From Oreocharis arfaki (Eukaryota; Chordata; Aves; Passeriformes; Paramythiidae), in the NCBI GenBank assembly GCA_013398015.1, contig VZRR01007600.1:186001-250000 (forward strand): DNA of 64,000 nt, read 5' to 3'. This document shows, piece by piece, positions 45,701 through 57,700 of the stretch. Numbering within the stretch: the first letter of the stretch is position 1; each line of letters opens with the position of its first letter. Made by a program: the position numbers and the translations under genes. The notes beneath the pieces are model-generated. The model saw only the letters and a list, made by a program, of their open reading frames with translations, did not search any database and had not been told where the DNA came from.

Positions 45701-48700
45701 TCTTTGTTCTGTGACATATATTTCCACTGCTACCTTAGTATTACACAATAGAACAACCCTGCTAGAGCACTTTTGATATTTTTCTTCACTGCAGTCCATC
45801 TGAAGCCCAGCTGGTTTCAATGACAACTGTGACATACAGAAGTGTTGTGTATAGTAAATTCAGTGCCATTTGGATATATTTATTTACTCACTTAAGAGAC
45901 TTGACAAATCTGGAAAAGAGGTAAGCTGTTCGACTTCGTACTTTGGGACTTGTATGACGAAGACCACGGTGATCTAAAAATGCCATCTGCAATGAATAAA
46001 GCATCTCAGTCTTAGCATCCCTAAACAAGGCAGAGGGGAAATCTAATCATCCAACAAGTTAAGAAACCTAGCTTCCTTAGAGACCTTCAGAGAATAGGGA
46101 AATTTCCTAAGTCTAAAGAACTTATCTAGTCTTACCTAGTTAAAAATGTAAATGAGATGAAACTTACTAGTACAGTTGGAATGTGCTGAGGTTCAACCGC
46201 AAAGAATTTTTCATATCTAACCACTGTTTCAAAAAATTCCAGGGTCACCGATGTGTGTTGATAGGCACTAACACCAGAAGTCACCAGCTACAAATAAAAG
46301 CATTAGCCAGTTAGTTCTTTAGCTGTTTATAAAACCCAACTGCAACATAAGTGACATGCTAGTAATTAAGATGAGCCATTTGAACTGAAACATTCCAAGT
46401 CTTTACTGGCACTTTTAAACAGCTCTCAAGACATGCTTACTGTTCTCATCATGTCTTGTAAAGCTGTAGCTTTAGTAACATCACCAGAGAAGTGAGCACC
46501 ATGAGATACAGGAAGAGCCTCAGCCAACATATACAGCAGCCTTATTGCTACTTCTACTTCCATAAATCGTGTAGTCTGCCAGTTCCTAGAGAAAGAATAT
46601 GAAGATCATGTTAGTCTTTAGCACCTTATGGAATAATTGCAGTTCTATGATGCTAATATTTTCTTTTGAGCTTTCTTCAGATGCACAGCATAAAAAGAAC
46701 AGATTTAAACTAAGGAAAACACTGAAAGGCCCAGGTAGTAATTCAGAATGCTTCTGAAAGACTTTATCCTCTAAAATACCACCTCATCAGATCACAACCA
46801 ACTTTCTTTCGCCAGCTTTCTTGAAAGCTACAGATTTATGTGCTTATTTAGGTACAAACCCACTTATTATGACACATGGACAAGCCATTCAGCTTCACAT
46901 AAGAAGAGGCTCAGTTAAGGTCCAAGATAGCCACAAACAATACCAGATTCCTATTTGTATACACATAACTGTCCTCCTAGCCAGGGAACTAGTAACATTT
47001 CTTTACTTGTATGCAGTTTCCAGGACTGGATCTACTTTTTTTTTTAAACAAAAATACTTCACTTAGATTTTTCTTCCCATCCAATCTTATTTTCCTGATA
47101 AAAGCAATGCATAATATTTACACCTCAAGGAAAGTCTTATGAGATGTGGCAAAGTGTCCCATCCAAACAGCTGTTGCTGTGTAGGTAGGTGACAAAGATC
47201 AAGAAACATCTCTAGGAAAGCAAAGCTACCATTTAAGGTTTAAAAAGAAAGCTTTTTCTTTCTAAGGAACCAAGTAACAGATTATTCAAAGTCATATTGA
47301 TCAGTAAGTTGTAACAAGCTCATTCTGTCAATTGACTTCACTTTGCTGCAACACACATTTCACTACAAACTGACAGTTTACAAAAGGAAAATAAAAACCA
47401 AACCCCAAAAAGGCATCATACAAAACAAGTTATTAACTCCAACTTACTGAAGCGTAGTGTTAAAAACTCTGCGGACAGATGCCAACAGTAATTCTGGTGA
47501 AACCTGAGCAAGTCTGTCCAGCAACAGTTTCAACTGTTTTCTGTACTCCACAAACATTGCTTCATCTTCACCCTACCAAAAAAAGATTCGCATCGGTAAA
47601 GTCTTGATTTTCATGTTTAAATTCATCCACAACCATTTTAGACAATTACACCTAAAGCAAAAACACGTACATACAAAACCAGTTTAGCACACCCAGAGAA
47701 TTCAATAATGCTCATCCAGTGCTCTTGCAGCCTAACAGCAAGCTCCTTTGATGGCCGGTTATATGTTGAGATCCACTGCATTCAGTCCAGGAACATACTA
47801 AAAAGGCTTTCCAAAAGGAAAACCAGCCAAAAGTACAAGAAAGAAAATGCTCTTGGCAAAGCCTTATTGACCCAATTTTTAAAAATTGACTCACTCCTCA
47901 AAGACACTTAGTCTCAGCATCTAGCTTGTTTTTAAAATTGGACTGACAACATTTACGATGGACTGGATACAGTTAAAGTTAACCCTTTTTAGACTATAGC
48001 TCTCTGAACAGCCTGAGGCAACATAAGTCCGTCTCACATAATCATTACTGTTGGCTGACATAGATGTTAAGAATGGAAGGAAAATGAAATCAAAGACCTT
48101 ACTCCACCTTTAGCTTATTTTTGCAGAGGTTTGACCATCTCCAGTAGCTCAAGCACCATGTCTTTTGAGAGTTTCATTACACAATACTTCTCAGGTATTT
48201 TTGCAAGATAGAACTGACATGCAGAAACATGCAAATTTGCACTGTACAAGCCACCTCAACAGCTATGTCTAGTTATCACCACGGCTGTATGTGCCTAGGA
48301 ATAGCTCTGTACAAACACAGCCACAAATACTGTTAATGCAGCTGGCTTGGACATACCTTTACTATGTTGTTTTGTCCTATGCAGACATGCCTAGAAGCTT
48401 TCCAAATAGGAAAAAAACCTCACCCTATGGACCCTTGCTTCCTACCTTTAAATCTTTAGTCTATGAAAAATAAAGATTTTAGAAGTGTGATCAAGTTTTA
48501 CTACATATAATTAAGTCGCATATGTGTTTATTCCTGTAACACAATACCTCATTTTCAAAATTATATTCTTCATCATATGTCAACTTCTTCATAACAGCCA
48601 ACATGATTGCCTAAGATAAAAACAGAACAGTAAGCATAGAAGCAGACAAGTTATAAGAAAGAACCATTAAAAACGCTAGAGTAAAGAAAACATTAAAGCT

Positions 48701-51700
48701 AGTGTTACGTGTTTATAAATATTTTTAATCCCTTTCAAATTGCTGTTTTCAGAGGTTTAGCAGAAGTTAACAGTCCAAATCAAAACAGATGGATTATATC
48801 CAAACAATACACAGATGTTATTCCAGACAGCATAAATGTTTTGGAGCTCTCAGTCTCTGATAGTATTATCTAGCTTTATTTCCTGCTTGCAATTTGTGCT
48901 GTTCAGCTCACTCTGAAAACAATCAAGATGACTGATCTAGGCAGAGGAAACTAAACAGGTTTTCCAAGATACTGTTTTAAAGGGGTAAGTCATCTTAGCT
49001 TTAACATCAACTTCTCTAATAGTTCCTAGTAATTGGTGTGGGTAACATCAGTGTTTACTCAATAATTGTTTTGCTATCTTTAATATTGTTGTTCCAACAT
49101 TGCTTCAAGAAACAGTGCACAATACTGTAGTACTTAAAACTACTATCCATTGCATGTGGTAAATGCTTCTCTTTCAAGTCTTTTAGTCTAATCATTGTCA
49201 TCAACATCAACAAAATAAATCATTTATATACTTGGTTTGCCATCCGTAATCCTGGAGAACAAAGTCACAAAAAGCTTCAATTACACCTACACAATCATTT
49301 ATACATAAACCATTGACTAAGTCTGGGAGAAGGACTGGATCCAGCTGCACCTAGACTCCTCTCAGAGGAGTTCAGAAAGCAAGGGGGCGTTTCTGCACCT
49401 TGTCACTCAATGGGAAGGTCTCTCTACACCTTGTCCATAACCTGCAGCAGCACATTGGCAGAACAATTAGCGCAATGAAGTGCAATATAACCTTAGTAGG
49501 GACTGTTGGTACATCCTAAAGCAGGTATAAAGGCTTGATCTTAGCTCCACTTAAGTCTGAATGAAACCAAATAAAAAAAACCCCAACCTTTCAAGAAATA
49601 AATAATGATCACTATTTTTCATTTTAACTGCAAAACCTGAAATTCTGAACCTGAACACCAAAATGAACTGATGAATTAAACAAGTTACTGAGGTGAAATT
49701 CTTGGTCATCTTGCAGAAATAGATACTTTGACACCAAGTGTCACCATGACCTTTGAGAAGTGTCTGCTTCTCTGTAACAAGTGATAATAAAGAATTTAAA
49801 TAATTGCAAAACCTTAACACAACACACTTGTAGCCAAAAATGTTTAGAAGGACCTGTCTTTCTAAGAATTAAAAATGCCATCCTGCTGATGAGAAAAAAC
49901 TTTGGAACTTCAGAGGCACAAGAAACAAGCCTCCTGCTTTTTCCTGTTCAAATAATGAACAAGTTGAAAGTGTAAACTTTAAAATGCAAAACTTTAAAGG
50001 AATGCTGCTAAGCACAAAATTTAAAGCTTAAGCCAATAACAATAAGGTTTAGACTATTTCCCATTACTTTCTTATTATGAGTTGGATGAAAGAAAAAAAA
50101 AATTGTTAAGATTACTTTTCAGTTTAACAAAAATCCTCAAGAAGTGCTCAGTAAAATTAAGAAATAATTGCAACATGAAAATCTCCAGTATGAAAACAAC
50201 TTAAACCAACATATTTCAGGGCAGTAATTTATCCCAACTTTTAGTGTCTTAAGTGTACTGCAGTAGTAATATCATTTCATGTAGTTGTAAGAACAAAAGA
50301 CAGTCACAAAAATCAAAAGATTCAGTGCTATTATCAAAGCTCTCTTATTGTGTTACCTAATCCAATTTAAACAGACATGAGACAAAAGGAGATCAAGATA
50401 GTCTACACCACAATTATCCAAATTCAACTTTTCATGTTAGAACAGGTACAGAACTCAGTTTTCTTTCAAAAGGAAAAGGAATCACACCTGTTAGCTGTAG
50501 GAACTTACAAAATAACTGCACCAATCTAACCAGTTCAACATCCAAATTAGTACCTCTACATTGGTGCAGAACAGTCATAAAGAAAAGAAAGAGAAGGACT
50601 GGGCTGAAAAATCCATAAATGTTTACAACTTCCAAAACTGGACATAAGCTTTACTTATTACACTTAATGTTTTACATATAAACTTAAGATTATTTAAACT
50701 CAAGCATATAAACTTGAGCTTAATGTATATTTGATGTAATGTTTAACATATAATTGCTCATAATTACAACTGTTATCTCTCAATTGTTGTTTCTTTCTTA
50801 AGTTTATCTTACGTTATTACGGGTCATATTTATGACAACCCTTCCTAGACTTCTTCCAATCCTTTGGAATTAGGGCAGGTTTTAATGCAAATAAAAAACT
50901 TCAAGAAAACAAACTCTTCCCTGTTGATTTAAGAATATTCTGTGAACAGTATAGCCTGCAGAGGAGCTTGCCAACATATGCTTAAGGGTTGTTTGGGAAG
51001 ACTAGCTCTAAAATAGCTTTCATCTTCATACACAATTCAATACAGGTTTATTATTTAAAGAAACAACTGTTGTTTCTTAGCAAAAGATAGAACACACTGT
51101 CCTTACTTTCAAGTCTTCACTTTCAGTTACTGTCACATACACATTGAGGCATATAAATGAAATGTTATTTGCTTCAGCAAAATTAAATATTCTGATCTAA
51201 TGTGTCCTTGAAGTATAGAATCTGTATAAAAAAAAACCTACCTCTACATTAGCTTTTTGTTGGTCTGAAAGTGCAGAAAGCTGTAAAATAAAATTCAAGT
51301 GTTATTTTTTTTGTATTCTAACTCCTTCATTACTGTCTAATAGGAAAATAAAGACTTGCTTTTCTAACAGCCATATCATCTGCAAGCCTTCTTTCCCCTT
51401 AACACAAGATTTAACTAAACTCCTTCAGATGTCTAAACAACACTACAGAAATAGCATGACCACAGGCATTAAAGATACTGAATGCTATTAGTCAAAAAAC
51501 CTATTTTGCAAGTCAGTTTGCACACACTATGAGACATTCACACAAAAATCAAATGAAATCCTGTCAGAATGGGTGTTAAATTGAAGCCAGACATATTTAC
51601 TTGTTTCAGGATGTGAAGGTAGTCGTAACAAAAGCCAATGATGTTGGAAGAGATGTCGTCATCTTCGTGAATTAGAAGTTGCAACATTAGGGCCACTTTT

Positions 51701-54700
51701 GCTTCAATAGCTTGTAGAGTGTCTTGAGCACTCTTCATATCACCATTTTTTACCAGTTTAGTCCAACTAGCTATTAATGCTTGCCCCATCCCATTGACCA
51801 GCTTAGAAAATCTGGCCAGAAAATCCACATCATCTTCCTGAAAGAAAAGACACCTGATTAAAAATACTAACAGAGCTTATGCTTAAATAACATGAGATCA
51901 CAGACTGTACTACCTATGTTTAGTAGGTAGAATTAAACCAATACTTGTCTCCTAGCTGGAAACTACAATTGCCTGGTTCATTTTCCCCTGGGAACGGGGA
52001 GAGAAAAAAGTTAAAGCAATGCCAGATTTGGCTCTCCTCCATTACACAACAGTAGCTTGCTTCATCTATTCAGATTTATTTGTTTCTCTCCTTACAGCAA
52101 GAGCAGGATTAAAATAAAAGCAGCAACACATGCCTACCATAAATTTTAGGCCGTATAAGAAGAAAATCTTTTTATGGGAAAAATTCAAAGAATTAACAGC
52201 TGTAGCTCAGAAATACTGGGCTGCACTTCAGAAATACTGATAATGAGTACCTTTCAGTACTGCCTGTAAGAGTGAGTTGATATTAAATACTTCTGGCTTG
52301 CTTTTGCAGGAATACATTGATCAGAATTGAAAAATACCCATAAAGCAGTCACCTCAAAGAGATGCTTTGGTCTCTGCCATAACTGTGCAAAAGTGAAAGA
52401 ATAACAAGTCTACCTAAGAAAGACTGAGGTAAGATTTTTAGGAGTAGGAACACAAATTTGACAAAGGTTTCAAAATTAAGAGGTAAAAGCCTTGCAATCT
52501 AAGAACTACAGCTTCGTAAGGACTGGTTGCTCTTTCTCCACAGCATGTAGTGAACAGCAGTTCCTTAAACAAGGCAACTGCCACGGAATGTGTGATTAGT
52601 TAGTATACTTTTCCAGCTCACAGATAAGCATTTCAAGCCTCATGTTTGATGGTGCACACATGCAAAACAGTGTACGTGTCCTTAAGAAAGCTCTTTCCCC
52701 TACCTAATTATGCACAGAATTTTTTAGGGTGAGACGTTAGATCGGCTATCTTGGCTACAATACCTGTTACAGAATCATTCAGGAGGGAAGATTCAAGACA
52801 AGGAAACACAAATAATGAACATTAATAACGAGCTCTTAAATTTAAATGTGAGAAAACTGTAAGAAGTGTTCAGCTTTGATGCAACAGCACAAGTACTTCC
52901 CTCTAATCTATGGACTGTTTTATAATTTTCTGTGCATCTGCTTAATGAAGAACTGTCAGAAACCTATGACTCATTCCTATTGTTAAAAATCAATACACAA
53001 ACCTGATCAATACTGAAGAGGCCAGCAGACTGCAATACTTGACATAAAGACTCAACCAATTTTGTTTTATCAATTGGGTCCATTCCCTTATTTACAATTT
53101 CAAACAAACAATCACAGGCTTCTTCCCGGAGAACTTCCACAGACATGTGACCTAGCAGCATATTTATAAACCTTCAGAAAAAAAACAAGTTTAGCTTTAT
53201 ACGTACAAAGTAACATTGTATATAAGCTTTATATTATTTGTGTGCATATTTAAAATGATCTCTTTTTAAAAAACAGTGTTAAAGTCTACTGTACCGACAA
53301 AACTTAACATTTTACACATTTTAAAGAGAACACAGCAAAGTGAGTAGTGTTTAGTTTGGCCATTGTATCAGCTTGGCCTGCAAAAACAATCACTCTCCTA
53401 AAATTCCCAAAACTCCAAAGATATATTAAGTCCTTCAAAGATGATTTTTAATTCTATTTCATTCTTTACAGTCAGCACACTACCAAGGTTATTTTTGCAA
53501 ACCTTTTCCATCAAAACCTTCTTACCTTTCATTGGCTATCAGGCTCAAATCTATCCAGGATACATAAGCTCCAACTACTTCAAGGCACTGGCATGTCAAC
53601 TCTGAGTTATTATATTGATAATTTTGTAAGATTTGGTACCACGATTCCACCAAACTTGGAATGCACTGTTCCCTCATAGTATCTTTTAATAAGGTGTTCC
53701 TACGAGCCTCCTATCAATACAGAAAAAGGATAAATCAGTCTTGTCACAGATTAGCATCTTGTCAAATTAGTAGCATTTTTGTATCCACTGCCAGACATCA
53801 TGTCATAGCAAGATAAGTAACTCAAATCAGAAACCCAAAGAGAATGCTTTTTTTCTTTTCCAAGAAATAAAACCAAAATATCCTAGGTTTTCCTTTTTTT
53901 TTACCACAATGCCCAAACACTGGAAAAAAAGGCAGAAAAAGAAGAGCAGTTCTCTAGATCATTAAACGGACTTTTCATGTTAGGACCCCTTAAAACATGC
54001 ACTAGAAAAAATTAACATTTTAAAATGAGTCAGTCTAGTATTACATTGGCAAACTCGGCTGATTAGTTTTTGCTTGTAAGCTTTCAAGCAAAAAAAAAAA
54101 TTAACTGGAAAGTATGAAATCAAAAAGCATTAAACAACATACAGCTTTTGGATTTAAACCACCTAACATGTCTAAGGGAGAGCTGCCACAGGAAAAAAGT
54201 ATACCTAAAAACCTTCTGCTCTAAAGTAAGAGAACTTCTTAAAAATTTAAAACAAGTGTTAATGCAAAGTAATAACTTGCCTCTGATGTATGAACAACAT
54301 CCCGGTCCACCAGCTCAGCATCGACAGCCATGAGGATTCTGAGGTACATATCCACACCTCGTGGATTCAGGTCAACTACTGACAGAATGTCAAAAAAAAA
54401 CTTGGGCCATTTTGTGAGATATTCAGTAACAAAAAGCAATGCAAAGACTTGAGCTGCTTTGTTGCGAATAAAAGTCTTCTCAGGCTGGGGATTCAGCATC
54501 TGGTAAAAACAAGACATTTCATCTGTATATTCTTAATAAATTACAGAAGAATCTTATCACTTTGTTGAACTCTCTGTAGTGGTTAATGTACTACCTCTCT
54601 TCCTGGCTGAGACCAACAAATAAACCCTTACATTTCCAAGGAATTCGAAAAAAATTGGCTAAATTGCCATGCAATAGGGAAAATGTTCTCTATGTGTGAT

Positions 54701-57700
54701 ACAGTCCGAAGCCTTTCATTCATTACGAAGACATTAAGTGTACTACTCAAAGACTAAAAGGTCATTTATCAGTTTAGTGAAAGTTATAGTCCTCCTGTAC
54801 CTAGCTTGTGCCTGTGTTAGATGTTAGTGCTAAGAATAGTAAGAGAAGTTACTAAATCTAAGGGGAAAAAAAAAAAAAATCTGTCACTACCGATCTCTTC
54901 TTCTCTCCTTTCCCTTTTATAAACTCCTGAATGGAACAGTTTGCCACAAAGAGAAATGCAATTTTATTCACTTCATAATGATCTGTTCTTTTTCAAGTTG
55001 TGTTATATTCCATTTCCTACTGTTAAGCTTTCTATACAGCAACTATGTTAATCTTCAGTGCAGAAGTCAAGTGACAACTACATAATAGCAGGTATGGGTA
55101 AAGACTTGTACAAACCCAGGGGATGGTTCTGCTGACTGCAAACTCCTGGGTGGGGCTGATACTACAAGTTCAGCTACAGTAACTAATTCCACAAGAAAGA
55201 GTAGTCCATACTCTACCAGGGTACTAACAGAGGAGCGATAAACATCTGCCAGCACTCTAAGTAGACAGGAGTTCACTCAGGAGGGTCTTAAAAACAGAAT
55301 TACTGCTCCTCCTCAAGACACTCAGGAACATCAGGAATCTGTATTACACCTCTCTAAAAGGAACCTTATTTCACACATAACTGATTAAACCACAATCATT
55401 ATCTGATGCAACAGTTACGTATTTAGTAAAAAGTTCAGGCATGGACATTACAACACTCGATTTAAAAAAATTTCTCACAACCCTTTAACCATCAGATACC
55501 AAATATCTTCAGGAAGCCATCTTTAAACTCAAATGACCGATTAAACGTTTAGTCCACACTCGATGCCCTATGTTAGCCTAAAAGTCTAACATGTAAGACT
55601 GCTGGGAAGGACATACACACCTGTGCTTGCAGCCATGTTATGAGTGTTTCCCTAATTAGCTGCTGCTGGACTTCAGTAAGTTCAGAGTATCTGAAACAAA
55701 AAAATATTGAGGTCAAAATACAACTGTGCTTCATGACAACGACCAACACTCAGTTAGGCAAAAACTCTTGTATGGTATATAATGCTCCACATTAATGTAA
55801 ATGAAAGGTTTCTAGGACAGCAATTTTACAAAGCTATTTGCATGTTAAAATTTTGACTCAAAGGCAAAAAAAAAGAAAAACATTTTACCCATAGTAATGG
55901 ATCACATCTTGAGGCATTACTACCTCCTATATTGGAGTAGAAGCTTGACATTTTGCAGGAAAGCTGCTCTATCAGCAACAGGACTTATGACCCTGATAAA
56001 AACACGTTTGACCATAAGCCAAGGGGAGAAGGAAGAGACATCTGTATATGCCTGAACTTGTTTACCACACATTTAAGACTATCACTAATGAGTACATGAA
56101 GTCCTTCAATGATCTGACCTACACAACAGTTATTATCAGACTTTTGCCAAAAAACCCAAGGAAGCAGTTCTGCTCTATGTCATACATACAGTCCCGGCAA
56201 ATTTTGACATTATATCCAGCCCACCTCAAATACTACTCATACGTCTGCCAGGACTAGGGAAGGTGAGAATACTCTATTGCAAAGAGAGCTAGCTACAGGC
56301 TTGTAGAGTCCTTAATAGGAATGACTACTGAATGGGACTCCAGTGTTCCTGTCACAGCCAACTATGCATTAAAGAGAAAAAAAAAGCAGCCCACCAAAAA
56401 TGTTTGAAGAAAATAAGCAGCAGGAAAACAAGAGAAAACATACTGCAGGAAGCAGGTGACAGTAATGAAACAAGCAGAGGAAAGTGGACAGTGAGGTAAA
56501 ATTAGGTAAATAAAAAAGTCTTTAACATTTGCACTCATACCTAACTAAATATCAGCCACAAAATACATCTTACTCATATCTAATCTCCTGACCCACACGC
56601 TCAGTGTATTACAACCAGTCAAGATGATATTTGAAGATTCCATGTTGCTCAATTCCAGACCAAAGGAGCCCAGAGTGAGAAAAAAAATACAGTTATGTGC
56701 AGTGACATTTATATTATTAAAAAGTAATTTTCCCTAGAATTATAGTTCTATGAAACCACTAGTCAGTGAAAAGACTACTTTCTCAACATCTCTGCCATGG
56801 TTACTGAATGAATAGGGAGGGCCCTGTTTGAGGTCCAGGACTCCGTACAGAGCACAGCTGCAAAAACCATTTGAGAGTACAGGGTAAGGCTTGAATCTCC
56901 AGACAGGAACGGGTAAGTTTCAAGCAGCCCTTGCTAACTAGGTCTGCACAGCGCCATACACAGGTGTTAGACTAGCCGAGAGCAGAGCATGCTGCTCAAA
57001 ACCTCTCCAAGAAAAAGGTAAAGAAATACAAGAAAGCTCTCTGGACCAGACTACAGACACCTCATCAACCACAATTAGGCAACAGATACCCTAGTAAGTT
57101 TATTTGGAAGCAGAATAAAAAGGGAAAATTAAATGGATGTATATGGGTGGTGTCAAGAAAAATTACTCACTTGAACTTAACTTGATGTTCCAGAACTTGA
57201 AAGCAGAAGAACTTGATGTGATCATCACTAGAAAAGAAAATTCTGTTACTGGAAGCAACATGCTGCACATTTCTGTGAAGGAAAAAATTCCTCAGATATT
57301 ACAATCAGATTGCCCCTTTGGCACCAGAAAAAACCAAATCTGCTGCTACTGTTACTTCAAAGCAAAAGTGTCAAATACTTGAGCAGTTAATCTGGTAGAA
57401 ATGAGCAACTGTTAAACTAATATTTATGTTCGATATTAAGTCTTTTTTTCTAAAGCCACCTATTTGTTACGGTTTGATTTCAGTACTGAACAAACAAAAC
57501 TACAATACCTACTGCATCCTGCCCTTATAAAAATCTGTCAGGCTTCAACAGCATGTTCGAGGCCCACTACTACAATAAGTGCAAGTTGTACACTGCATCT
57601 TAAAAATCAAAGGTAAAGACAAACTGAAATATAGATTAAGAATAGACATTCTACATGCTCTGTCATCCACACCGCTTTTTCATTTTATTATCTAAAACTT

